64,000 bases of DNA from Steromphala cineraria (GCA_916613615.1 OU744734.1:32930301-32994300); one strand, 5' to 3'; counted from the first letter of the stretch, positions 39,301-48,400 are shown. Translations and numbers: made by a program. Notes: generated by a model not told the origin, from the sequence alone.

Positions 39301-41942
39301 CATAGCAACACAGTGCCCCAAGTACACAGTCTGAGCCGATAGCTTCATAGCAACAAAGTGCTCCCAGTACACAGTCTGAGCTGATGGCTTCATAGCAACA
39401 CAGTGCCCCAAGTACACAGTCTGAGCTGATAGCTTCTTAGCAACAAAGTGCTCCCAGTACACAGTCTGAGCTGATGGCTTCATAGCAACAAAGTGCTCCC
39501 AGTACACAGTCTGAGTTGATAGCTTCATAGCAACAAAGTGCTCCCAGTACACAGTCTGAGCTGATGGCTTCATAGCAACAAAGTGCTCCCAGTACACAGT
39601 CTGAGCTGATAGCTTCTTAGCAACAAAGTGCTCCCAGTACACAGTCTGAGCTGATGGCTTCATAGCAACAAAGTGCTCCCAGTACACAGTCTGAGCTGAT
39701 GGCTTCATAGCAACAAAGTGCTCCCAGTACACAGTCTGAGTTGATAGCTTCATAGCAACAAAGTGCTCCCAGTACACAGTCTGAGCTGATGGCTTCATAG
39801 CAACAAAGTGCTCCCAGTACACAGTCTGAGCTGATGGCTTCATAGCAACAAAGTGCTCCCAGTACACAGTCTGAGCCGATGGCTTCTTAGCAACAAAGTG
39901 CTCCCAGTACACAGTCTGAGCTGATGGCTTCATAGCAACAAAGTGCTCCCAGTACACAGTCTGAGCTGATGGCTTCATAGCGACAAAGTGCTCCCAGTAC
40001 ACAGTCTGAGCTGATGGCTTCTTAGCAACAAAGTGCTCCCAGTACACAGTCTGAGCTGATAGCTTCTTAGCAACAAAGTGCTCCCAGTACACAGTCTGAG
40101 CTGATGGCTTCTTGGCAACAAAGTGCTCCCAGTACACAGTCTGAGCTGATAGCTTCTTAGCAACAAAGTGCTCCCAGTACACAGTCTGAGCTGATGGCTT
40201 CTTGGCAACAAAGTGCTCCCAGTACACAGTCTGAGCTGATGGCTTCTTGGCAACAAAGTGCTCCCAGTACACAGTCAGTTTTGGTGAAACGCCCCCTTCC
40301 ACTTCAGCAGAATATCTACAGCAAGACGGTGCACATTCAATGTTTATTGACATGAATAATAGTATATTTTTTATATATGAAAAGCCCATTAAGTTTTGAT
40401 AGTCCGTCTTTCAAAGGAAAGTAGTTTTATAAGAATAAGAATATGAATCCAATTGCATGCTGTGTTTTTTGTTGTCTCGTATAATACATGCATTTGAAAG
40501 AGAAATGATTTAACTTCACGTTTTGCACGAATTCTGCATTGTTTAATGCATTAAATGTTTAGACACAACAGTGTTTGATGCACTCACAATAACCGTTCCA
40601 CACTATATTGATGTAATCCATTTTTTCAGAATTTGACGTGAGTATATGTTAAATGTTTTATGCCTGCATATTTTCTGCTTCAAAATCTGCTTTTTATTAA
40701 ATTTTGCTTTGACTCCATTATTTATTTAACATTTCAGTCGGGGTATATTTGTGGAACAGACATTTCTGTTAGGACGTTCTTGGATAGTTCCTCGATATAC
40801 ACCCTGTTACCTGCCTTGTATCGCTTGTAGTTGATACTGCTATTATCATATCATCGACTTTTTAGATTTAGAAAATGCTCATGGTATTTTGTAGTCCCGA
40901 ACTTTAAAACCATACCTCTGCTATGCTATAGTTGACTTGCTTCTCTGTCAGTCCCTGTCTCTCCCGTGCAAGGCATTATAGTTGATCATGTGTATATGGA
41001 TAGCTAACCACTCTAATTAGTCCTGCACTAATACTGCTTACTTGTAATACTCTTTTTCTCAGTGAAGGCCAAAACAAACGATGTTAAGAATAGAATATCT
41101 GTCCCATCTAGACAATCGATATTTTCCTTTTAACCTGTTACGTGAATGCATTGAATATGGTAAAAAGTTTGGTCCATAAAATAACTGTGAAGTCATTAAG
41201 CTGGTTAGATATCTACCTTTATGTCGATACCTTTCTTTAATTTAGTTCATAAGCAGTAAGTGGCAATATCTCATCTCGCCAATTAACGTGTAGTGTACTG
41301 GTGTCGCAAATTGTTATAAATCAATCCTTAATCCCAATATATATGTATTATATATTATCATATACGGCTTAACTGTAGTGAGATACGTGAGTCACTAACG
41401 GATCTATGTCTTATAATAACCCTCTGGTACATGTGTTGGATATAAAAATATATATCAAAATCAACGCTGCAAATCAACAATTAAAATTGAAATCCGCACT
41501 CAAAAGCCTTTTTTTCAAATTTGGGTAATATAGATCATTTCGATATCATCTAAAGCTTCATCCAAGGAGAGATAACTCCCATATGCTATATACCTGTTTT
41601 CTTTTCTACGTAACGATTAATGTACAGAGAAATAAATCAAGATTTATTATGTTATAGTACTGGTTTCTTGTTAACCACTTGTAGCTATTCGGTATAAATG
41701 CACACTAACAACTGAACTCGAATCTTTCAGGAGCTGTAACTCATAACAACCCATTCACCTGTGACGGAAAAGCAAACGGAGCATATATTCCAATTAAAAA
41801 CTCTTGTACGACCTATTCCTGGTGTGTGAATGGTCAAGCGATACAACAAACATGTGCGCGAGGGACGTACTTCACAGAAGTAGCAGGACCGTGCACATTT
41901 GACCAGTCCACTGCCTATTGCGATACTTCCTTGCTCGGCTGA
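9127..41942 (+). CDS. Gene A: giant type II membrane mucin with Ig-Ig-CBM14-CBM14 ectodomain
   Basis: Exons: 9127-9318, 22804-23104, 23472-29366, 29496-30785, 31002-31325, 32905-33222, 34070-34240, 41731-41942 (8,703 bases, 2,900 residues plus TGA). All introns are GT-AG; the first is phase 0, the other six phase 1. Domain order: cytoplasmic region 1-134; transmembrane helix 135-160; 37-residue repeats about 359-1562; Thr/Pro mucin tract to about 1940; Ser/Thr-rich spacer; second Thr/Pro tract to 2559; Ig-like 2560-2667; Ig-like 2668-2773; CBM14 2774-2830; CBM14 2831-2900. No signal peptide precedes the helix, so the long C-terminal part should be extracellular (type II). CBM14 domains bind chitin; Ig domains suggest recognition or adhesion. 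A chitin-binding, membrane-tethered mucin at an epithelial or immune-cell surface is my inference. Gene B is a tandem paralogue. The model rests on splice signals, phase and domains, not transcripts. Confidence 0.8.
10629..10678. repeat. 21-bp direct repeat, about 2.4 copies
   Basis: The unit ACAGACACACGCCAAACATT(C) occurs twice in perfect tandem, followed by a partial third. Confidence 0.8.
11131..11307. repeat. 60-bp minisatellite, 3 copies
   Basis: Copies begin ACATGTGCAGTGAGGTTGAA at 11131, 11188 and 11248. The first is 57 bases (lacks 3 bases in its TATGG(CTG)TATTG part), the others 60. Unit length divisible by three keeps frames open on both strands, which explains the open frames called here; no coding is inferred. 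Confidence 0.9.
15920..16087. repeat. 42-bp tandem repeat, 4 copies (expanded transposon end)
   Basis: Copies start at 15920, 15962, 16004 and 16046. They alternate CCCAACAG / CCCCACAG, suggesting a dimer was itself duplicated. The same unit occurs once, inverted, at 17631-17672. Confidence 0.9.
16551..16735. repeat. Internal foldback of the transposon
   Basis: CTAAGTTAG...GGTTATGCTCGGGTTTTC on the left pairs with CAAGCATAACC...CTAACTTAG on the right, converging on GTAAGACC / GGTCTTAC near 16640. Imperfect arms of roughly 85 bases each. Confidence 0.7.
17240..17312 (+). repeat. tRNA-derived SINE head or tRNA pseudogene
   Basis: A perfect B-box-like word GGTTCGAATCC lies at 17291-17301, with an A-box-like TGGCCCGTTAG about 43 bases upstream (17248). 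The intervening sequence (GTAGTGCTTGCTTGCGGTC) resembles a degenerate anticodon arm. The cloverleaf is not intact, so I do not call a tRNA gene. It lies within the transposon above. Confidence 0.45.
17404..17485. repeat. 41-bp tandem duplication
   Basis: AAAAACCTTCCAACCCCCGA begins at 17404 and 17445; both copies run through GAGTAGGTCTTACAT. It lies in the subterminal part of the transposon. Confidence 0.85.
17971..20548. repeat. 47-bp minisatellite, about 55 copies, in gene A intron 1
   Basis: The unit starts ACACAATTAGACACAGTTAA and ends GGACGGTGGCATGA. About 2,578 bases of nearly identical copies contain a few variants: TTATTGACGG at 18705-18805 and 19035, ACAGAATTAG near 19050-19100, GACGTTGG near 19185-19230, GGTGACATG at about 20015 and 20250, and one truncated unit near 19697. 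There are no unique spacers, so it is not CRISPR. High identity suggests recent expansion; true copy number may be mis-assembled. Confidence 0.95.
20549..22803. other. Gene A intron 1, right part
   Basis: AT-rich intronic sequence with low-complexity AAATA runs near 21845-21900 and AT dinucleotides near 21970-22020. An open frame from 22693 runs into exon 2 but its first part lies before the acceptor and is not supported as coding. Confidence 0.45.
22804..23104 (+). CDS. Gene A exon 2: juxtamembrane region and transmembrane helix
   Basis: Acceptor CTTGTTTCGCAG ends at 22803 and donor GTAAGT starts at 23105; phase 0 in, phase 1 out. It encodes residues 65-164. The cytoplasmic part has four tyrosines (Tyr100, 107, 116, 123), two in [14 protein letters not shown], and a membrane-proximal RRR at 130-132. 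The hydrophobic helix ([16 protein letters not shown] onward, 135-160) is 26 residues long. With about 130 residues before it and no signal peptide, a type II orientation is likely, although arginines also follow the helix. Confidence 0.8.
23472..29366 (+). CDS. Gene A exon 3: 37-residue repeat stalk plus first Thr/Pro mucin tract
   Basis: A single 5.9-kb exon, phase 1 at both ends (acceptor ACAACAG at 23471, donor GTAGGG at 29367). It opens with about 190 Ser/Thr-rich residues, then 33 starts of a 37-residue repeat with core [20 protein letters not shown] and [14 protein letters not shown], then Thr/Pro runs (period about six residues, TTTTTP), then about 190 Ser/Thr-rich residues without repeats. 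There is no cysteine. The 37-mer is Gly/Ser/Asp-rich and almost proline-poor, so it is unlike ordinary mucin repeats; the Thr/Pro part should be heavily O-glycosylated. Together they form a very long extracellular stalk. Confidence 0.85.
24053..27664 (+). repeat. 111-bp coding minisatellite, about 32.5 copies
   Basis: Each 111-base unit encodes 37 residues in frame. Variation is concentrated at a few codons: Met/Ile-Asp/Gly before SLSPSN, Val/Ile/Leu before DGG, and Asn/Asp/His before LG. Neighbouring copies share variants in blocks (for example the triplets ending at copies 21 and 25), which points to higher-order duplication. All three minus-strand or alternate frames stay open over long stretches because the unit is a multiple of three. 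Confidence 0.95.
27700..28797 (+). repeat. Thr/Pro-coding low-complexity tract 1
   Basis: Repeats of ACAACAACTACTACACCC-type 18-mers encode TTTTTP. It is an imperfect microsatellite-like array with inserted Ser, Leu, Ala and Phe codons. Confidence 0.95.
29367..29495. other. 129-bp intron splitting the mucin tracts
   Basis: GTAGGG donor to TTTTTCAG acceptor, phase 1. In the unspliced reading the exon 3 frame stops at TGA 29399-29401, so retention would give a soluble-tail-less form lacking Ig and CBM14 domains. Confidence 0.7.
29496..30785 (+). CDS. Gene A exon 4: second Thr/Pro mucin exon
   Basis: Acceptor TTTTTCAG ends at 29495; donor GTAAGT at 30786; phase 1 at both ends. It encodes residues about 2130-2559, almost entirely TTTTTP repeats with a few Ile, Ala-Ser and Ser interruptions, and ends [10 protein letters not shown] before the Ig exon. 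It is a classic PTS mucin segment and should be densely O-glycosylated. Being phase-symmetric it could be skipped without breaking the frame. Confidence 0.85.
29560..30770 (+). repeat. Thr/Pro-coding low-complexity tract 2
   Basis: 18-base units such as CCAACAACTACAACCACC; a different codon mix from tract 1 (more ACG, ACC), so it probably expanded independently. Confidence 0.95.
31002..31325 (+). CDS. Gene A exon 5: first Ig-like domain
   Basis: Acceptor CATTCGCAG ends at 31001 and donor GTGAGT starts at 31326, phase 1 at both ends. It encodes residues 2560-2667, a whole domain. Cys2578 (SISCEL) and Cys2648 in EEDTTYLC are 70 residues apart, with Trp2585 near the first: the usual Ig pair and the D/E-x-x-x-Y-x-C motif. 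An extra Cys2640 lies eight residues before Cys2648; gene B has the same extra cysteine (282/290). The spacing fits a V- or I-set fold. There is one N-glycosylation site (NIT at 2637). Confidence 0.8.
31326..32904. other. Gene A intron 5, with a possible mobile element
   Basis: A perfect 12-bp stem with a 4-base loop lies at 31395-31422 (AAGGATTCAGCC and its complement), followed by T-runs. A related word GCTGAATCC recurs at about 32594, near the far end of compositionally similar sequence. This could be a non-autonomous element of about 1.2 kb, but I find no target duplication. A short GT microsatellite lies at about 32645-32670. Confidence 0.35.
31395..31422. repeat. Perfect 12-bp hairpin
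   Basis: Both arms (AAGGATTCAGCC / GGCTGAATCCTT) pair perfectly around ATAA, 70 bases after the exon 5 donor. Confidence 0.85.
32905..33222 (+). CDS. Gene A exon 6: second Ig-like domain
   Basis: Acceptor GTTGCAG ends at 32904, donor GTAAGT at 33223, phase 1 at both ends; residues 2668-2773. It starts [16 protein letters not shown] and contains Cys2691 (TLTC), Trp2704 (LYW, 13 residues later) and Cys2755 (EIRCES), spaced 64 residues: a standard Ig core. Cys2732 is extra. The last strand (KTLLIVP) matches the end of the corresponding domain in gene B (NLYVVP). One N-glycosylation site (NGT) lies before the last cysteine. Confidence 0.8.
33223..34069. other. Gene A intron 6
   Basis: 847 bases of AT-rich intron; no feature recognised. 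Confidence 0.6.
34070..34240 (+). CDS. Gene A exon 7: first CBM14 chitin-binding domain
   Basis: Acceptor CTGCTTCAG ends at 34069, donor GTAACA at 34241, phase 1 at both ends; residues 2774-2830. Six cysteines (2777, 2792, 2798, 2810, 2815, 2823) are spaced C-x14-C-x5-C-x11-C-x4-C-x7-C, with [11 protein letters not shown] and CFDQEQQRC as typical peritrophin-A motifs. The x4 gap before the fifth cysteine is short for the family, but gene B has the same gap. CBM14 domains bind chitin through surface aromatics; Tyr2790 and Tyr2795 are candidates. Confidence 0.85.
34241..35940. other. Gene A intron 7, left part
   Basis: AT-rich intron without supported exons. The repeat array starts at 35941. 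Confidence 0.5.
35941..40276. repeat. 45-bp minisatellite, about 96 copies, in gene A intron 7
   Basis: The unit reads GTGCTCCCAGTACACAGTCT then GAGCTGATGGCTTCTTAGCA then ACAAA. Variants include CCCCAAGTAC, CTCCATGTAC and CCCAGAAC. The CTCCATGTAC variant recurs at 37651, 38596 and 39226 (21 and 14 units apart), suggesting a seven-unit higher-order block of 315 bases. The plus strand has stops in all three frames in most units. The minus strand is open (15-residue repeat [15 protein letters not shown]) for 1,037 codons from 40389, but three one-base deletions (36751, 37065, 37289) break it further on. Confidence 0.95.
40277..41730. other. Gene A intron 7, right part
   Basis: AT-rich intron up to the acceptor AATCTTTCAG; no other feature recognised. 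Confidence 0.55.
41731..41942 (+). CDS. Gene A exon 8: second CBM14 domain and C-terminus
   Basis: Acceptor CTTTCAG ends at 41730; the frame enters in phase 1 and stops at TGA 41940-41942; residues 2831-2900. Six cysteines (2841, 2856, 2862, 2872, 2885, 2894) are spaced C-x14-C-x5-C-x9-C-x12-C-x8-C, the classic peritrophin-A/CBM14 pattern, with YSWCVNGQ and [10 protein letters not shown]. Only six residues follow the last cysteine. It is separated from the first CBM14 exon by 7.5 kb, mostly the 45-bp array, and has no counterpart in gene B. Confidence 0.85.
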
Positions 41943-42033
41943 AGAAAAGCCGAAAGTAAAACACGTGAACTTCATGCAGCTCGTGCTGGCCGTACTCGTA
42001 TTATGTGATGAAATGATATTTGATTGACTTGTT

Positions 42034-42273
42034 GATATTTACATCACATGCTCTCTCCCACGTGGCACGAGATTTACGTGGCGAGCGAAAATCTCAAAAC
42101 GAGATGTGTTTGTTTATGTTCTGTATCATAGTTCTATGTCGAGGACTCTCCAAGATATTTACATCACATGCTTTCACGCACGTGGCACGAGATTTACGTG
42201 GCGAGCGAAAATTTCAAAACGAGATGTGTTTGTTTATGTTCTGTATCATAGTTCTATGTCGAGGACTCTCCAA
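42034..42273 (+). repeat. 120-bp tandem duplication after gene A stop
   Basis: GATATTTACATCACATGCT begins at 42034 and 42154 and each copy ends GAGGACTCTCCAA. The copies differ at a few positions. The length is a multiple of three, which keeps a 117-codon frame open (42020-42373), but there is no recognisable protein and it lies in the likely 3' UTR. Confidence 0.9.
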
Positions 42274-42998
42274 GAGTGATTTGTGCTATATGGAATCATC
42301 AAATACTCATCATATCAAGCCTTACTTGGTAAACCCAGAAATATTATCTGATATTATGTGTGCATCAATTTAGGATGTGACTGTGTTAAATTATTCGATT
42401 TATGTTATTCGTCATTTTGTAAGAGGAATGATTTAATGCGATTAATGCGATTTAGAAAGTACAATGCTTACTGTTTTTACAAAATATATTTATTCTCCTT
42501 TATCTGTTTCATCATAAATTATCCCTGTGTTATTATTTATTTACATCCGCACCCGGTGTATTTTTCCATCTGAGTACGCTCAGTTGATGTTAATATTTTA
42601 GTTGCCTCACACCAACATCATTTTACATGTATATCATCATAACTATTTCTTCAGTTATCAATAACACTATATTTTTTATGTTTATAATTTATTCTGTTAA
42701 GGGTTATTTAATAACGCAACTACAAGCATATTTTAGGCTGACTTAATATAATTGGGCCATTTATGTTAACGCTTGTATTAATTGTTCTTCTGGAGTTAAG
42801 CAGGATGAAATCGTTTATACAAATTGTTTTATGATCGATTTCGTTTGAACACTTTAGGTTAGTGAAAGGGAAATGGGTTCCTAACGTAGCAACTTGCTTT
42901 TTATTGATGGGTTTTACAGGTATTTGCCAAACGTGTTAATTTCTTATTTTGTTGGACAAATATGACTAATGGACATTGATGATCTTTTTATAAAAAAT

Positions 42999-43004
42999 AA
43001 TAAA
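42999..43004 (+). terminator. Candidate poly(A) signal for gene A
   Basis: AATAAA about 1.06 kb after the gene A stop in A-rich sequence. Variant hexamers closer to the stop cannot be excluded. Confidence 0.3.
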
Positions 43005-45095
43005 ATATATTTTGATATCACCATGATGTTTTGATTTTATATGAAAAACATATCGGAAAACATTACGCTATAACCTAAAGGCACTAAAACTGCTAGTTTC
43101 AGGGCATATCGGTACACTTTCACTCACTTTTAACTGATACAGTGAAGTGCGTATTATTCTTTCTTTAAGTAATACTGGATGTCAAAACCACAATATATGG
43201 ATTATTCAAAATGTTTTTTTTTTTAACTACAACTGATCTTGAATGTTTGCAACTTGTTTTAATATACCATTATCTATTAACTTGGAACAAAGGTTGCAAT
43301 TTTCTCCTTATCAAATATCTGCAACTGGTTCCTTTTCAGAAAATAGGCACTGCCGTTGCATGAAACTTTACGGTTGCAGTTTTGGGTGTACAGAATATAT
43401 GAACGATCTTTGGATATTGTAGTTAGAGCGAATACAATGCAACGTTGCATTACATACTTCCGGTCTTTTATAATTAAATTACGTACATAGGATAATTTCC
43501 GAGTAACGGATATAATGGATATTATGACGACATTTTGGTGTGCTTTAGCGCCTATAATTACAAATTTCGTTGATACACATATGATTGATATTACAAGGGT
43601 TATATCTTACCTTTATGACAGTTAAAAAGATATAAAGTTCTGAAAACAGCCTATTATCGAGCAACTGTAGAAGTACATGAAGGCTGTCTTAACCTGACTT
43701 TTTAATATTATAATTCTACTTTTCTGAATATGTATTTCATATCAATGTAATCCCTACATTCTCGCCAAGCCCTTTGTTAATGTTCAAGTATTGCTGCTAA
43801 GTATGGGAACAACCTGACTTACATGTTCACTGTAAAATGGGTTAGATGTTGCTATGCAGCACATTCGACTCTCAGTTAGAAGTAGGATAAACAACTGTAC
43901 CAATAACTGAATGTGAACCAGTCGGTCTGTAGCGGGGAACGGAGTCAATTGTTACAATTTTTACTAAGTTTGTCCGAATGTGCTGCATGCGTCTCAGTAG
44001 ATGCATAAATAGGCTGTACGATGTTTGTGAATATCAGTTTTATCAAAGTGTCATTTGGTGTTTTATTACTTGCAGTTATCAAGTTTAGATCATTTGAATA
44101 AGGGTACCCAGGTGTCACAATTGAACCTGACTTTGGAAAATTTGTAAGGTGGGTCATTTGTAACACGTAGGGTAAAGTTTTATTTTTTTTCTTTAAGTGC
44201 ATTGGACCTAAGGCTATTTAAAATATAATATCTTCATTAACTGGGGTTAAAATATAATATCTTCATTAACTGGGGTAACAATAATAGCCATAATTGTTTT
44301 GTCGATTTAAGTTACAACAATTGTATTTATCAAATTATTGTTAAATCTTTATTCGGTAAACTTCACATTTTTTGGCATTTTCCAATTTCACTCAACGGCT
44401 GAAATTCACTTATTTAGTTTCCGCTTTTCTATTCTTAGAAACTGTAAAACACTTTTATAATTGCACCCATTGAGGGTAGTTCTGTTTTAAGACATGTTAC
44501 GATTAAACGAGTTACGAGTTTCAAATAGGTTTCTCATGTGATATGGCAATATAGCTTAGGATAACATATAAATATATCAATTGCGTATTTTGTAACACAA
44601 ATTCTTACTGTTCATGAAAAATACTTTCAAGTTAAAAAATCGACGTGTATGTTAATCTATATCACTAGGGAAACTATTGGTCAACACCATAACGCTACAC
44701 AAGAGGAAAGCAAGGGGAATAATTCTACATTGGTTACACTCTATACTTGAATGTAAACTTTTAAAGTAATTGCCTCTATTACAATTGCTCTGTGTTACAA
44801 TTGACCTCGCTCTCTTCTACTCGGCATTAAAAAACATAAGTTATTATTTTGAAAACACTAATTAAAAGTCGAAAATTTTGGACAACATGACCAATTCAAA
44901 TTTCCTTTATTCAAAAAATGGGTGTTCAGCTTGACTGTAGACCGTGAGAATGGAAACTTTGTTTTACAAACCAGGATAATTACATTCTTCAGAAAAACAA
45001 CATTTTAGAAAACGATCTGTCAAACATAAAAACAAACAAAAAACATTATAAAGCGTCATTTAAATCAATTCGCCCAGGCGTGAACATATCTTCAT

Positions 45096-45129
45096 CACGT
45101 GGTCATAAACAATTAATCAAGATCACGTG
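45096..45129. promoter_or_regulatory. Two CACGTG E-boxes upstream of gene B
   Basis: CACGTG at 45096-45101 and 45124-45129. The second, ATCACGTGACCT, read on the other strand (AGGTCACGTGAT) is identical over 12 bases to the sequence at 8859-8870 upstream of gene A. Such boxes can bind USF/MITF/TFEB-type bHLH factors. Confidence 0.35.
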
Positions 45130-45306
45130 ACCTGCTTTCTTTTCATGGGACAGATCTAGGCTTTGCCTTCAGGCTTACAGCAATAGTTTCACTGTCTGTG
45201 TACTCCCTGCACAGGCACAAAAGACGCTACAAACAAGGATTCGGCAGTGAAATGCCAAGTTGAGAGTTATACCCTTAGGAGTTGTTGCTGGCTCAAGATT
45301 TCTATC

Positions 45307-45408
45307 ATGGAAAATGAAAACCCGGATTACCCGAAATGGATTTACCTTTTGGAAGGGGACCAGTTCCAAAAGTATATGAACTTTGTCAAAACTCGAGATT
45401 TTAATAAG
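45307..45408 (+). CDS. Gene B exon 1: cytoplasmic N-terminus
   Basis: ATG at 45307 gives MENENPDYPKWIYLLEGDQ and 34 codons up to donor AAG|GTATGG, phase 0, which matches the phase-0 acceptor of exon 2. An upstream ATG at 45252 makes only a three-codon reading frame before a stop. Its size and phase parallel gene A exon 1, though the sequences are not clearly alike. An intron of 6.1 kb follows, so the link needs transcript support. Otherwise translation could begin at the ATG at 51546 in exon 2. Confidence 0.5.
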
Positions 45409-48400
45409 GTATGGTTACATGATGTTTGACATTTTAGCATATTCATACGTTTTTTATCAATATACTCACAATTGTGTTAATTCAGAATGAGTTTCACACA
45501 CGAACCATAAACGCCTTTAAGACAAAACATTCTGAAAAATCAATTTAAAAATAATCATTTAAATAGTTTAGTTTTGTTCGATTTAACAGAATTTGTCCAC
45601 AATTGTGGTCAGAACGAGGTGACAGGTATGACGGATGTTGCAATCAATCAACCTTCAGCAGAGATGGTTAACGTTATTGTATGTTCAGTTATACATCATA
45701 TTTACAGTACACTTTATGTAAAATGAATCAACAGGAAACCCTACGCACATTCCACGGGTTTTTCTCTTCACCAGTGAACCTTAACAGATTATCTGCAGTG
45801 AACTTTCTGAGACAAATCAACTCCAAAATATTTTATCCAAGCACGAGGAATTCATTGCTGTCATGTGGAAGTGAATTCAAATATTCATGATTATCATTTC
45901 AAATACGTGCACTGAAATTTGTTAACATGATTTGGTTAAAACAAAAACTGGAAAAATTACATTTCAAACTACTTCATATGACATGTCAGGACAATAATAA
46001 GATACAAAGGCATATTTGACTTTCAATACATGACAAGTGTATTAACATTGTGATTGTGTCTAGTTTCTGTCTTCATTTGATGTTAAAGTGCAAAATCAAT
46101 GATGTAAATCATGTTCTCTAAATGTGAATGATATGCTACTGAAAACTTATATAGGCGGAAAATGTTTCTTAGACATGTTCGTCAAGACTACGGGTCACCA
46201 GGACTTAAGAACGAAGACTTGTCCTCATGTACATCTCACGTCACAAAACTCGTATTGTTAAAGTCAGAAACTTTAGTCTCAAATGTGTCATGAACTTGTC
46301 ATGCTTTGTAATATCTATCATAACAGCCTCCTTGACGGGGAAAATTCATCACTACAACCCTAGGTGTCATGAAATGTACATTACCATGTTGTAACTCTAA
46401 TCAGCTTTATGTCATGACGCTGTACATGACGACTGGGTCGACACGGTGTCTCTCTAGGTCAAATGTCATGTAAAACTGACCTGTCACTCATAAAACAGCT
46501 TATCTCAGAAATGTACATCTGCCTTGAAACACACACCTGCGCGTTAATGAGACAAGGACAGTTTACTCGAATTTTGTTAGGATGTCATCAAATTACTGGT
46601 TATCATTACCATTTATTATTTATTACCATTTTTATGTATTTCAGACTTGAAACTTTATTATGTAAGCAATTTGTTGCCATAATAATATCAAATAGGGGCT
46701 TTAAATTGTTAACTATACCAACCACTGTTTAAACTGACATGTTACACTATGTCTTCCTGACATTAGTTCAAATTTAGCATAATGCATTGACAGAAGAGAA
46801 CACATTTCAAAATGTTAAGGTGTCACATGGTAATAATAAGAAATATCTAGAACAATTGTAAATATATGACGTCGATTTGACACAGATCTTTCCTAGTAAA
46901 ACATTGCTATAATTTACATCTAAATGTAGCTGTTGCTTTAATCTATGATATATGCCTTAATTAAACAAACGGGTAAAACTATATAATGATATCCCTGAAG
47001 TGAACCCACGACTTACGTAGTTTTTATTATAAAATGACATATGACAAAATGATATAATAGTATGTACTAAGATAATATTATATAATGTGATGAGCGACCG
47101 TTCCGGTGTTGTTGTACACAACTAATTAAAGGGGCAGTAGCACGTTTTAAGGGGGAATATAAGGTGAGGTCAGGAAAATGAAAATAACTGGTTCCAAATG
47201 AAAGACAATGTATTTAATCTAAATGGAGCAGTAATAATTCAAATATATAACGTAAGATTCAGCCATGCGATTCCTTTATCTTACAAAAATGAATTAAAGG
47301 TGTTCACACAAAAATGGCCGCCAATGGATTTTATGTGAATACTCATACTTTGTCCTCTGACTATGGGTGATTTGCTTGTGTAATGTGATTGTTGACACTG
47401 TCAATATAATACATTAGGCATTTACTTACAATTATAAGTGCAATTTTTAAAATATAAAATTATCAAAAAATGTGCTACTGCCCCTTTAAGGAAACCACAT
47501 TGACGTGTTTGATAGTTGTTGTTGATCACAAAAATGGCCGCCAATGGATTTTATGTGAATACTCATACTTTGTCCTCTGACTATGGGTGATTGGCTTGTG
47601 TAATGTGATTGTTGACACTGTCAATATAATACATTAGGCATTTACTTACAATTATAAGTGCAATTTTTAAAATATAAAATTATCAAAAAACCTGCTACTG
47701 CCCCTTTAAGGAAACCACATTGACGTGTTTGATAGTTGTTGTTGATCACAAAAATGGCCGCCAATGGATTTTATGTGAATACTCATACTTTGTCCTCTGA
47801 CTATGGGTGATTGGCTTGTGTAATGTGATTGTTGACACTGTCAATATAATACATTAGGCATTTACTTACAATTATAAGTGCAATTTTTAAAATATAAAAT
47901 TATCAAAAAATGTGCTACTGCCCCTTTAAGGAAACCACATTGACGTGTTTGATAGTTGTTGTTGATCACAAAAATGGCCGCCAATGGATTTTATGTGAAT
48001 ACTCATACTTTGTCCTCTGACTATGGGTGATTGGCTTGTGTAATGTGATTGTTGACACTGTCAATATAATACATTAGGCATTTACTTACAATTATAAGTG
48101 CAATTTTTAAAATATAAAATTATCAAAAAACCTGCTACTGCCCCTTTAAGGAAACCACATTGACGTGTTTGATAGTTGTTGTTGATGCGTAGAGTAGAGA
48201 AGTCTTACCAGAGCTGTGTGAGATCTCCGCCTGTCCGTGTGGCGGTTACTATCCAGAGAGTGCAATAAGAAACTTTAACTCACATCGTGATTATCTGAAA
48301 ATAGTATTTCAGACGAAAGATTAGTAGAACAATAAGGACAATAATTCTTATGGATGAACAACTTCTTTATTCTGTGTAAGCGACGTTTCGACATAGATTT

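Larger units (their letters stand above)
41943..45306. other. Gene A 3' UTR and intergenic region
   Basis: It holds the 120-bp duplication at 42034, a candidate poly(A) signal at 42999, and a 27-base direct repeat near 44220-44275 (AATATAATATCTTCATTAAC twice). The last 250 bases include two CACGTG boxes upstream of gene B. No gene is supported; the small open frames show no recognisable protein. Confidence 0.45.

Noticed and set aside
35926..40389. Antisense protein of 15-residue repeats (1,037 codons) as a real gene
   Set aside because: Lies in an intron, has no recognisable domain, and is broken by three one-base deletions within the array; kept only as a finding.
42020..42373. 117-codon frame after gene A
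   Set aside because: Created by a 120-bp duplication in the probable 3' UTR; no recognisable protein.
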